Positions 11,400 through 22,499 of a stretch of 64,000 nucleotides of DNA are shown in pieces (position 1 is the first letter of the stretch; every line of letters begins with the position of its first letter). Made by a program: the position numbers and the translations under genes. The notes beneath the pieces were generated by a model. The model was not told where the DNA came from and did no database searches. It was given only the letters and a program-made list of their open reading frames with translations. The DNA lies in NCBI GenBank assembly GCA_051530055.1, contig CM121341.1:4960001-5024000 (forward strand). Direction: 5' to 3'. This DNA is from Neoechinorhynchus agilis. Its lineage: Eukaryota; Acanthocephala.

Positions 11400-12205
11400 C
11401 ACTCCTGACTCCAGATCCGTCATCCACTCCGCTCCACTCGAAATTTCCGGATCCGTCATCCACTTTAAATTCCGGATCCGTCATCCACTTCGCTCCACTC
11501 GAAGTTTTCGGATCCGTCATCCACTCCAAATTCCGGATCGGTAATTTGTCCACTCGAAGTTTCCGGATCCGTCATCCACTCCAAATTCCGGATCGGTAAT
11601 TTGTCCACTCGAAGTTTCCGAATCCGTCATCCACTCCAAATTCCGGATCGGTAATTTGTCCACTCGAAGTTTCCGAATCCGTCATCCAGTCCAAATTCCG
11701 GATCAGTCATCCACCTCTCCAGATCCGTCATCCACTCCACTCGAAGTTTCCGGATCCGTCATCCACTCCAAATTCCGGGTCGGTAATTCGTCCACTCCAA
11801 ATTCCGGATCCATCATCCAGTCCAAATTCCGGATCAGTCATCCACCTCTCCAGATCCGTCATCCACTCCACTCGAAGTTTCCGGATCCATCATCCAGTCC
11901 AAATTCCGGATCAGTCATCCACCTCTCCAGATCCGTCATCCACTCCACCCCGATCTCATCCACCTCTCCGGATCCGTCATCCAGTCCAAATTCCGGATCG
12001 GTAATTCATCCTCTCAAAATTCCGGATCCGTCATCCACTCCAAATTCCGGATCGGTAATTCGTCCACTCAAATTTCCGGAGCCGTCATCCACCTCTCCGG
12101 ATCCGTCATCCAGTCCAAATTCCGGATCGGTAATTCGTCCTCTCAAAATTCCGGATCCGTCATCCAGCTCTCCAGATCCGTCATCCAGTCCAAATTCAGG
12201 TGTTC
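11400..12205. repeat. minisatellite built on CCGGATCCGTCATCCA
   Basis: Interspersed short units of about 24-48 bp combine 'CGGATCCGTCATCCACTCC', 'AAATTCCGGATCGGTAATT' and 'CACTCGAAGTTTCC'. Plus-strand frames at 11285-11599 and 11656-12249 exist only because the repeat lacks stops. They have strong Pro/Ser periodicity and no domain. A two-unit relic of the same motif is at 59340-59385 in the opposite orientation. Confidence 0.8.
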
Positions 12206-12590
12206 ACGAAAACCCAGAGGTGCATGGTTCCTTTTCTTTATCAAAATAAAACGTATATTATACCGATGCCATACTACAGTCTCGAGCCATCGAATCCAAA
12301 GGCACCGAATTTGAGTCTTGCGAAGGATGGAACTACATTGTAGCACAGCAATGAGTAGAGTGAGAGACGAATTCCGAGGTCAATTCTTGTCTCACGATTT
12401 GTTTGGCAAATTCGAATTTTTAAACAAATAGATTCACCAAAGAACTGTTTGGTTGTTTTAAGAATCAAAAAAAGTTTACCAGGTGAATACTTCTAAACAA
12501 TAATTATGATTTAGTGTTCTCTTTAGACTAACGTTTCCATGGTGATAAAGTTTCTTTTATTTCGAATAGTTTATTAGAATAATTTCACAA

Positions 12591-13346
12591 ATGGCACGAC
12601 GAAGACATCAAGAACGACTTGATTCTGCGTCCGGAGAATCTGACATTGATCAACCCGATCGCTCACCACCCGGTAACAATGACGACGAAAGGCAAACACC
12701 TGATCTGGATCCACGGGACCAATCTCCAATTCGCCCTCTACGTTTTTTCCATGATCGGGCTACACAATTCCCGTTTTCACCCGAATCTCCCCCGTTCCAA
12801 CGACTAAATTACGTTGTTAATGGAATGCCTACACCTAATACTGACGATTGGAGTCCACCGGCACCAGCATCCCCACCACTCAATAATTTAAGAATGAACG
12901 GATTCACTGAAGGTCATCCTTTGCATGATGATGATGAATGGCGACCACTTGTCGATGATGGGCGAAGGATTCCATGGCCAATGGAATTCTACACGCAACC
13001 TCGTCCCACCAATGGATTTCAACAGCATGTTCCCATGAGACCCAATGGATTTCATCAATTCGCTGTTGATCCGAATACTCAGCCAATGGATAGAAGATGG
13101 CAACAACGAACGGCCGAAGGTCCGGATCGTCCGGATCAATGGACCAATGTAGACCGATTCAGACCTAATCAATTTAATCGAGTGAATGCTTTTACTAGAT
13201 TTCGTCGTTTAAGACGTGGTCGGAATGAAGACCAAGGCCGAATTAATAGATCGAACGGAGATCGGCGACAACAAAATGTTCCCGATCAAGAGCATGAAGA
13301 CCCGGCTGGCCCTCGCGGACAGTCACAAGAAGATGATCTTATTTAG
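12591..13346 (+). CDS. proline/arginine-rich low-complexity protein
   Basis: Intronless frame of 251 residues, starting MARRRHQERL. It is rich in Pro, Asp, Arg and Asn, with repeated NGF/NGFQ-like elements ('PTNGFQQHVPMRPNGFHQF') and a basic C-terminal stretch ('RFRRLRRGRNEDQGR'). It looks intrinsically disordered, with no signal peptide or membrane segment and no family I recognise. A possible 3' splice acceptor (TTTATTAG) lies 13 nt upstream of the ATG, and AATAAA follows the stop at about 13368. These flanking signals support a real transcript. Confidence 0.55.
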   Translation: MARRRHQERLDSASGESDIDQPDRSPPGNNDDERQTPDLDPRDQSPIRPLRFFHDRATQFPFSPESPPFQRLNYVVNGMPTPNTDDWSPPAPASPPLNNLRMNGFTEGHPLHDDDEWRPLVDDGRRIPWPMEFYTQPRPTNGFQQHVPMRPNGFHQFAVDPNTQPMDRRWQQRTAEGPDRPDQWTNVDRFRPNQFNRVNAFTRFRRLRRGRNEDQGRINRSNGDRRQQNVPDQEHEDPAGPRGQSQEDDLI

Positions 13347-13689
13347 AACCAATTGTTTTTGATGTTTAAATAAAAAGTTTATCGTGATTTGAATCCTTCA
13401 CGTGTACTTCCTCACTACCCCAAACGTCTCCAAAAACATTCTCTAAGGCTAATCGTGGTGTTTTCGTCTTTGTTTACACTTTGATATTCGTATCGGAAAG
13501 CGATATTCTTGCGATAGGAAAGAGTTTCTTTCCATTGAACGATATCCTGTAGTGGTTTCTTAACTAATGACTTCTACCACTTTTCAATTAATAACTTAAT
13601 CTACGATTTTTTTATTTTAAGTTTAACCGGATTACCAAATAAACCGGATTTGGAATTCTCTATACCATCGCTTACTTCTTTCTGACAAA

Positions 13690-15012
13690 ATGTTCATATT
13701 TTAAATCTCAACTTTTAGAAGTAGAAAGATTGAGAGATCTTATTTTCGATTTCACTCGTATTTTCAATTGTTTCAATAGACAATGGAGAAAAAAAGAAGT
13801 AACAAAGCTCGAGGTCTTTGTCTCAATAATATTTTAATCGCAATTAAATTCATTCTAAAGACAATGGACGATTTGCTCATTGACCCTTTTAATTAAGATT
13901 TTGTAGATGCTAAAAAACATTTTAAATCTCAGCTTTAAGAAGTAGAAGGATCGAGAGATCTTATTTTCGATTTCACTCGTATTTTCAATTGTTTCAAGAG
14001 ACAATGGAGAAAAAAAGAAGTAACAAAGCTCGAGGTCTTTGTCTCAATAATATTTTAATCGGAATTAAATTCATTCTAAAGACAATGGACGATTTGCTCA
14101 TAGACCCTTTTAATTAAGATTTTGTAGATGCTAAAAAACATTTTAAATCTCAGCTTTAAGAAGTAGAAAGATTGAGAGATCTTATTTTCGATTTCACTCG
14201 TATTTTCAATTGTTTCAATAGACAATGGAGAAAAAAAGAAGTAACAAAGCTCGAGGTCTTTGTCTCAATAATATTTTAATCGGAATTAAATTCATTCTAA
14301 AGACAATGGACGATTTGCTCATTGACCCTTTTAATTAAGATTTTGTAGATGCTAAAAAACATTTTAAATCTCAGCTTTAAGAAGTAGAAAGATTGAGAGA
14401 TCTTATTTTCGATTTCACTCGTATTTTCAATTGTTTCAATAGACAATGGAGAAAAAAAGAAGTAACAAAGCTCGAGGTCTTTGTCTCAATAATATTTTAA
14501 TCGGAATTAAATTCATTCTAAAGACAATGGACGATTTGCTCATTGACCCTTTTAATTAAGATTTTGTAGATGCTAAAAAACATTTTAAATCTCAGCTTTA
14601 AGAAGTAGAAAGATTGAGAGATCTTATTTTCGATTTCACTCGTATTTTCAATTGTTTCAATAGACAATGGAGAAAAAAAGAAGTAACAAAGCTCGAGGTC
14701 TTTGTCTCAATAATATTTTAATCGGAATTAAATTCATTCTAAAGACAATGGACGATTTGCTCATTGACCCTTTTAATTAAGATTTTGTAGATGCTAAAAA
14801 ACATTTTAAATCTCAGCTTTAAGAAGTAGAAAGATTGAGAGATCTTATTTTCGATTTCACTCGTATTTTCAATTGTTTCAAGAGACAATGGAGAAAAAAA
14901 GAAGTAACAAAGCTCGAGGTCTTTGTCTCAATAATATTTTAATCGGAATTAAATTCATTCTAAAAACAATGGACGATTTGCTCATTGACCCCTTTAATTA
15001 AGATTTTGTTGT
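13690..15012. repeat. tandem array, about 220 bp x 6, ending at the GMPPB start codon
   Basis: Units share 'AAATCTCAGCTTTAAGAAG', 'GAGAGATCTTATTTTCGATT', 'CTCGAGGTCTTTGTCTCAAT' and 'GACAATGGACGATTTGCTC'. Starts lie near 13703, 13924, 14145, 14366, 14587 and 14808. The last unit is truncated at 'AAGATTTTGT', and GMPPB begins 6 bases later, so the presumed promoter and 5' end of GMPPB lie in repeat DNA. Confidence 0.9.
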
Positions 15013-15017
15013 AGATA

Positions 15018-18000
15018 ATGAAAGCCGTCATACTTGCAGGAGGATTCGGCACAAGATTACGTCCTCTAACGTTATCCAGACCGAAACCTCTAGTAGAATT
15101 TGTGGATAAACCGCTAATAGTTCACCAGATCGAGGCATTAGCGAAGGTATTTGTATCGTAAAAGTCGGAAAAAAAGAGTCCCGCTTGTTCAGGTCAATGT
15201 TAATCACATAATTCTTGCTGTGAATTATCTACCACATATGCTAGAAGGAGCTCTTGAACAGGTCTCAAAAAGATTGAACATCAAGATTACTATTTCTATC
15301 GAAGATGAACCATTGGACACCGGTAATGTTACTCATTCTACCCAAGTTTCGACCATTTTCTTGTTTATTAGCCGGTCCACTCGCTCTGGCTCGTGACTAT
15401 CTTGAGCAGGATTCTGATGAAAACAGCGATTTCTTTGTTTTCAACTCTGATGTAATTTGCTCTTTTCCACTTAAAGAAATGGTTAAATTCCACCAGGAAC
15501 ATGGCCACGATGCATCCATTATGGTGATTATTAAAAAAACTTATAACAACCAATTAATTCTTTTACAGGTCACTAAAGTGGAGGAACCAAGCAAATACGG
15601 AGTCATTGTTTAAAATCACTGTGAATTCATGAGAAAATAGTCTCGAGTTTTTACTCTAAAAAATTTACTTAAAAATATTAAAATTCGAAATATCGGGTTT
15701 AATTCTCTCAACTTTTCACCGTTCAAAATTTAAAAATTTATTCGAAATAATTAAGTTTCGCCACTTTAATTTTTCAATCAATGTTTATCTTTGAAACTCT
15801 AACATGAATATCATCAGTTTTACGACGAGTCTTCGGGTCTCGTTGATCGCTTTGTCGAGAAACCCAAGAATTTCGTTGGAAACATGATCAACGCTGGAAT
15901 TTACCTTTTTAAATTAAACGTCCTTAATGGAATAAAGGTACGCTTTTGCCGGCTACCGTTCTTTTTGAAAATTCCGTATTTAAGCTCCAGCCGACATCAA
16001 TGGAACGTGAAGTCTTTCCTTGGTTAGCTTCCAATAATGAACTTTATTGCTTTGGTCACAAAGGTACTCATTTTTTTTCTTCAACGGGGGCTTAAGGTAC
16101 TTTCTTAAGGATAATTATACCATCGTTCGGATTTAAATTCATAAATTTATTTCTCCGATATTTCACGTCGGATAATTCCGACATTTCCTCAAGGTTTATC
16201 ATTGTAAGGATGTTCATCATTTACTTTTTTATAGCGAGAATTATCAAATAATTGATTTGATAATTTTCGGCCTTCGCGTAGGCCTTCTTCAATCCATCTA
16301 AAATGGAAGCACTCAATTTCGTTTATCCGGTGAAAATTCTCAGATTGAGTGTGTAATCCGCTTTGTTGCCCCGGATGAAAATTATCAAATAAATCAATTA
16401 TTTTAAACCATAAGATCATTCACACCACCGCTCTGGATCACTCAGCTGCCGTCCTGGTGTAACGGTCGATTCTCGCTTTAACAAAACGTTTATCATTGTT
16501 AAAGTGCTTTATACTTTTGGTGAAAATAATCAACCGGCCACCCACAAAGATAATTGATTTATTTGAGATATTTCGAAAGAGATAACCTCGCCTCCTCAAT
16601 CATTATTTCTATTGTAAGGAATCTTGAGTATCTACAGCAAAAATAATGATTGATGAGGCGAAATTTAGCTCCTCGCGGAATATTTCCCCTTTAAATCAAA
16701 TATCTTTGTGTGGCCGGGGGATTATTTTCACCAAAAGTTCACTAATTTATTGATAGAAAATCCTTCAGGTTAATCAAAGTTTATACTTTTTGGTGAAAAT
16801 AATCAACCGGCCACCCACAAAGATATTTGATTTGTAGGGAAAATATTTCGCGAGGAGCTAAATTTCGCCTCTATAAAAATCAAGGGAAAAAAGTAGTCTG
16901 AGCTTCGGGTTTAGCGATCCCGAGCGCCCTCACCCATTTTTAGATAGGTTACCTCCTCGCGAAATTTTTCCCCTACAAATCAAATATCCTTGTGGGTGGC
17001 CGGGGGATTATTTTCACCAAAAGTTCACTAATTTATTGATAGAAAACCTTCAGGTTAACAAAAACCCAAAAAATTTGATTTATTTGAAATTTCGACAGTA
17101 ACCTCGTCTCTCAGTCATTATTTTGCTGTAAGAGTTTCCCTTTAAATCAAATATCTTTGTGTGGCCGGGGATTATTTTCACCAAAAGTTCACTAATTTAT
17201 TGATAGAAAATCCTTCAGGTTAATCAAAGTTTATACTTTTTGGTGAAAATAATCCCCCGGCCACCCACAAAGATATTTGATTTATTTGAGATATTTCGAA
17301 ACAGATAACCTCGTCTCCTCAGTCATTATTTTTGCTGTAAGAGATCTTGAGTATCTACAGCAAAAATAATGATTGATGAGGCGAAATTTAGCTCCTCGCG
17401 AAATATTTTCCCTTTAAATCAAATATCTTTGTGTGGCCGGGGATTATTTTCACCAAAAGTTCACTAATTTATTGATAGAAAATCCTTCAGGTTAATCAAA
17501 GTTTATACTTTTTGGTGAAAATAATCCCCCGGCCACCAGATATTTGATTTATTTGAGATATTTCGAAACAGATAACCTCGTCTCCTCAGTCATTATTTTT
17601 GCTGTAAGAGATCTTGAGTATCTACAGCAAAAATAATGATTGATGAGGCGAAATTTAGCTCCTCGCGAAATATTTCCCCTTTAAATCAAATATCTTTGTG
17701 TGGCCGGGGATTATTTTCACCAAAAGTTCACTAATTTATTGATAGAAAATCCTTCAGGTTAATCAAAGTTTATACTTTTTGGTGAAAATAATTACCCGGC
17801 CACACAAAGATAATTGATTTATTTGAGATATTTCGAAAGAGATAACCTCATCTCCTCAGTCATTATTTTTGCTGTAAGAAATCTTGAGTATCTACAGCAA
17901 AAATAATGATTGATGAGGCGAAATTTAGCTCCTCGCGAAATTTTTCCCCTTTAAATCAAATATCTTTGTGTGGCCGGGGATTATTTTCACCAAAAGTTCA

Positions 18001-19035
18001 CTAATTTATTGATAGAAAATCCTTCAGGTTAGTCAAAGTTTATACTTTTGGTGAAAATAATCAACCAGCCACCCACAAAGATATTTGATTTGTAGGGAAA
18101 ATATTTCGCGAGGAGCTAAATTTCGCCTCATCAATCATTATTTTTGCTGTAGATACTCAAGATCTCTTACAGCAAAAATAATGACTGATGAGGTGAAGTT
18201 TAGTTCCTAGCGAAATATTTCCTCTACAAATCAAATACCTTTGTGGGTTTCCGGTTGAATATTTTCACCAAAAGTATAAACTTTGATTAACCCGAAGGAA
18301 ATGTCGGAATTATCCGATGGGTGAAATATCGAAATCCGAGCGATGGTATAACTATCATTAAGGAAATATTCACTTTTCTTTGTTAATTCATGATTCTAAG
18401 AAGGTTTTTGGATGGATGTTGGACAACCAAGAGACTACCTTCGAGGATGTGCCCTGTATCTGTCACATGTTTCAACAATTCAACCGGAATTTCTAAAAGA
18501 TCCATCGAAAAACAAAAAATTCTGCATTAAAGGCCACGTTTACATGGATGAATCGGTTGAGTGTGGTGAAGGATCATTGATTGGACCGAATGTTGTAATT
18601 GACAAGAATGTCAAGATCGGTGCTGGAGTGAGACTACGAGATTGTGCCGTTCTAGCGGGTGCTCGAATCAATTCCCATTCCTGGATTTCCAATAGTATAA
18701 TTGGATGGAACTGTCGAATCGGTAGATGGGTGAGTTTCTTAACAAAATTGAAATGATTTCATTTTTAAAAATCCGACTGATTTCAGAAAGGCACAATCTT
18801 GTACTCCTTTTGATCAAGGTATATCCGATTTTTAAAAATAAAATCATTTCAATTTATTCGCTATACAATTAAATGTGATTTCCTTCTTCTTTTTGTTCAA
18901 CAGACAAGGATAGAAAACGTGAGTGTACTTGGTGAAGATGTCAAGATAAAAGATGAACTGTACATGAACGGGACGTGTATTTTGCCTCATAAATCAATCG
19001 TGAAGAGCATTGCGTCTCCGAAGGTGGTGATGTGA
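15018..19035 (+). CDS. GMPPB: mannose-1-phosphate guanylyltransferase beta
   Basis: Eight exons read cleanly: 15018-15146, 15193-15322, 15372-15523, 15569-15607, 15818-15937, 15985-16063, 18404-18729 and 18904-19035. They join in phase to 368 residues (human about 360). The enzyme makes GDP-mannose from mannose-1-phosphate and GTP in the cytosol for glycosylation. Visible features are the nucleotidyltransferase signature '[11 protein letters not shown]' (residues 8-18), '[12 protein letters not shown]', '[10 protein letters not shown]', '[11 protein letters not shown]' and 'FVEKP'. The C-terminal left-handed beta-helix hexapeptide repeats include '[21 protein letters not shown]' and '[12 protein letters not shown]'. 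Most introns are about 45-50 nt. Intron 6 (2340 nt) is filled by a fold-back array, and intron 7 holds a small fold-back. The ending PKVVM resembles the usual C-terminal Ile/Val-Met. Confidence 0.95.
16225..18340. repeat. nested fold-back and tandem array inside GMPPB intron 6
   Basis: Blocks alternate in orientation. They share 'TTTTGGTGAAAATAATC', 'CCGGCCACCCACAAAGATA', 'GATAACCTCGTCTCCTCAGTC', 'CAGCAAAAATAATGATTGATG' and 'ATTGATAGAAAATCCTTCAGG'. Direct copies recur at about 16780, 17220, 17500 and 17770 (near-280-bp spacing), with inverted partners between them, so the intron can fold into many long hairpins. An outer inverted pair (about 16070-16200 against 18270-18365; CCATCGTTCGGATTT / AATCCGAGCGATGG) suggests the whole 2.3 kb was one element, later expanded inside. 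Confidence 0.8.
18743..18856. repeat. small fold-back in GMPPB intron 7
   Basis: Arms of about 31 bp (AAATTGAAATGATTTCATTT... and its inverse near 18826-18856) flank a centre containing 'CACAATCTTGTACTCC' and 'TTTTGATCAAGG', a sequence also seen at 39811. The element makes up most of this otherwise short intron. Confidence 0.75.
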
Positions 19036-19104
19036 GATCTTTGATTAACTGTTTTTTGGTCAAAAAAACTACTGTTAAGCGTGTTGGACGTTCACTTTCG
19101 AATT

Positions 19105-20830
19105 TAAACATTGTGGTGGAAAAACGTGGTCGATTGTCGATTGATTTCTCAAACGCATTTGTACCTTTTCAATTGTTTTTATTTTAACAATTTAAGCGGC
19201 GATTTAGAACAAATGTTTATTAATGACTAATATTTCGGAGTTTTACTTCTTTAGAGTCCAACAAAACACAATTTATTGGTATCTTTAGGTTTGAAAATCG
19301 GTTGGCTAAACCGCCCATTTTATTAGTTGGACGATTGTCGATTGATTTCTCAAACGCATTTGTACCTTTTCAATTGTTTTTATTTAAACAATTTAAGCGG
19401 CGATTTAGAACAAATGTTTATTAATGACTAATATTTCGGAGTTTTACTTCTTTAGAGTCCAACAAAACACAATTTATTGGTATCTTTAGGTTTGAAAATC
19501 GGTTGGCTAAACCGCCCATTTTATTATTTGGACGATTGTCGATTGATTTCTCAAACGCATTTGTACCTTTTCAATTGTTTTTATTTAAACAATTTAAGCG
19601 GCGATTAAGAACAAATGTTTATTAATGACTAATATTTCGGAGTTTTACTTCTTTAGAGTCCAACAAAACACAATTTATTGGTATCTTTAGGTTTGAAAAT
19701 CGGTTGGCTAAACCGCCCATTTTATTATTTGGACGATTGTCGATTGATTTCTCAAACGCATTTGTACCTTTTCAATTGTTTTTATTTAAACAATTTAAGC
19801 GGCGATTAAAACAAATGTTTATTAATGACTAATATTTCGGAGTTTTACTTCTTTAGAGTCCAACAAAACACAATTTATTGGTATCTTTAGGTTTGAAAAT
19901 CGGTTGGCTAAACCGCCCATTTTATTATTTGGACGATTGTCGATTGATTTCTCAAACGCATTTGTACCTTTTCAATTGTTTTTATTTAAACAATTTAAGC
20001 GGCGATTTAGAACAAATGTTTATTAATGACTAATATTTAGTTTTACTTCTTTAGAGTCCAACAAAACACAATTTATTGGTATCTTTAGGTTTGAAAATCG
20101 GTTGGCTAAACCGCCCATTTTATTAGTTGGACGATTGTCGATTGATTTCTCAAACGCATTTGTACCTTTTCAATTGTTTTTATTTAAACAATTTAAGCGG
20201 CGATTTAGAACAAATGTTTATTAATGACTAATATTTCGGAGTTTTACTTCTTTAGAGTCCAACAAAACACAATTTATTGGTATCTTTAGGTTTGAAAATC
20301 GGTTGGCTAAACCGCCCATTTTATTAGTTGGACGATTGTCGATTGATTTCTCAAACGCATTTGTACCTTTTCAATTGTTTTTATTTAAACAATTTAAGCG
20401 GCGATTTAGAACAAATGTTTATTAATGACTAATATTTCGGAGTTTTACTTCTTTAGAGTCCAACAAAACACAATTTATTGGTATCTTTAGGTTTGAAAAT
20501 CGGTTGGCTAAACCGCCCATTTTATTAGTTGGACGATTGTCGATTGATTTCTCAAACGCATTTGTACCTTTTCAATTGTTTTTATTTTAACAATTTAAGC
20601 GGCGATTAAGAACAAATGTTTATTAATGACTAATATTTCGGAGTTTTACTTCTATTTAGAGTCCAACAAAACACAATTTATTGGTATCTTTAGGTTTGAA
20701 AATCGGTTGGCTAAACCGCCCATTTTATTATTTGGACGATTGTCGATTGATTTCTCAAACGCATTTGTACCTTTTCAATTGTTTTTATTTAAACAATTTA
20801 AGCGGCGATTAAGAACAAATGTTTCTTAGT
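19105..20830. repeat. tandem array, about 202 bp x 8-9, directly 3' of GMPPB
   Basis: 'GATTGTCGATTGATTTCTC' recurs near 19132, 19334, 19535, 19736, 19936, 20137, 20338, 20537 and 20740. Each unit also has 'AACAATTTAAGCGGCGATT' and 'GGTTGGCTAAACCGCCCATT'. The first unit starts about 70 bp after the GMPPB stop. A 67-codon frame at 20626 is an array by-product. Confidence 0.9.
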
Positions 20831-22165
20831 ATTTTTGGTTTGATTAAAACGGACATCGGCAGTTCTCAGAACTAAAATCACCGAGTGCGAGCGATCACAA
20901 GAAACATCGATGGATATTGTTCAATGATTTGCAATAAACCGAGTTTTTCGGCACTAGTCAGTCAGCGGCCGTTGAACGAAACAAATCAGTCCTTAGTTTG
21001 AATGTTTGAAATGAGAAACTGACTTTTCTTCGGACACAAATTCGACGCTAAACTATTCATGTTCATAGAAAACTTTTAAATTTTATCAAAGTTTAATTGG
21101 AAGCCTTCCTGTTCACTAAACCGCATTTGTTTTCAGTCCGAGAAATCGCGGGTCTATAGCTAAAGTGCAAGGTGAGAAATTCAACTTTTGTTTATTAAGA
21201 TTTGGCTGGAGAATTATACTTATTCAAACAACATTATTATGTTTTTTTCAGTGATATTTTCTCTATTTTTAAATGGGAATCATTCGCATTTGGGTTCTAA
21301 TGCATCCCAGAAATTTCGGTAAATATTGCGTCTTTTCCGTTGATTCAAAATTACTAAATCTACTTTTAAGAAAATATCAAAAGGGAGTAATCTTTTTAGA
21401 TAACCCGTAGCTCTTAACTTCATAAAATATTGACCGATTTCTTGGGCACACAGCCAAATGATTTGAGTCTGGGATACCGCCGAAGGAGGTCGACGGTATT
21501 TCGTCCCTAATTCAAACTAATTTAAAATATATGAAAAGGACGGTCCCGAGCCCTGCTGAAAAAGGAGGAAGTTTGGCGTTAGGAAAATTCTTGCTAAATT
21601 TTGATCCAAATGACATCTAACAAACGAATCTACGACGCGGCGGGAAATCGTTTACGAGGAAGGCTAAGGAAACGATGATTAGATTGCATCAAACAGAATA
21701 AATTGGCTGTCGAGGGAACCGCAACCTTTCTCGAGAGAGCGAGAAATGCGTGAATGAGAAGATGTTAATTTACTCATTCGCTTAATCACAAAATCAATTT
21801 GATATTTACAATTCACCGAATGATTTTATAAAGCTGAGGAAGCATCATAATTCCTTCCCGGATATCTGTGTTGTGAGATCCTTTTCCTGAGTCCTGTTTG
21901 ATGTGTCCTAAGAGCTAAACAAGGATAACAGGGCTGATAGGGAGTTTTTGGGTTACCCGGGATTCGAAATCAATTTCCAATCGATCTGTAAAATGTTTTC
22001 ACTTAAATAATGGTAATCTAGAATACGAATTAAAAAACACGTCAATCGCACTCGTAAAAAGTTGGCTTTTGACCATATTCGTAAAATGTAATTTTGATAA
22101 CAAAAAATGGTACGCTGATGTGAAAGGTTCCTCAGAGGTGTTATAGTATTGCTGAGGTTATTCCT
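20831..22165. other. intergenic, no gene seen; possible SINE scrap
   Basis: No supported gene. About 21445-21512 (GGGCACACAGCC ... GGTATTTCGTCCC) resembles, in minus orientation, parts of the SINE body found at 33187-33395 and 63733-63960, but is too degraded to be sure. The rest is unremarkable AT-rich DNA. Confidence 0.35.
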
Positions 22166-22169
22166 ACTC

Positions 22170-22373
22170 TCCGGACAATAAAGATATTGATTTATTGCGA
22201 TATTTCGTTGGACAAATCCAGCATTCTCAAGCATTAATCCAAAATTAAATTTCAAAAATTACGAATTAAAAATCGTTACAAATTTTTGAAGTTTAATTTT
22301 GGATTAATGCTTTAGAATGCCGGATTTGCCAAGCGAAATATCGCAATAAATCAATATCTTTATTGTCCGGAGC
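22170..22373. repeat. fold-back element, about 90-bp arms
   Basis: 'CCGGACAATAAAGATATTGA' at 22173 is matched by its reverse complement near 22352-22371. The arms extend inward through 'ATTTATTGCGATATTTCG' and 'TCCAAAATTAAA'. The half-site has TTTCG, then TTGGA ... TCCAG, then CATTCTCA, which is the hairpin design shared by other fold-backs here. Confidence 0.85.
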
Positions 22374-22499
22374 AAAACAAATATCGTCATGTAAGAAAAA
22401 GATCAATATTTGAGTTTGGAAAAATGTTTCATTGAGAGATCGCGAAGGATTAGGAAGTATAAAAAGGTTTCAGTGGAATATTTTCTTTTGGTAGTTATA

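Noticed and set aside
11285-12249. Ser/Pro-rich ORFs over the minisatellite
   Set aside because: The peptide simply translates the CGGATCCGTCATCC repeat; no independent evidence of coding.
12888-13172. Minus-strand ORF opposite the Pro/Arg-rich gene
   Set aside because: Shadow of the plus-strand frame at 12591-13346.
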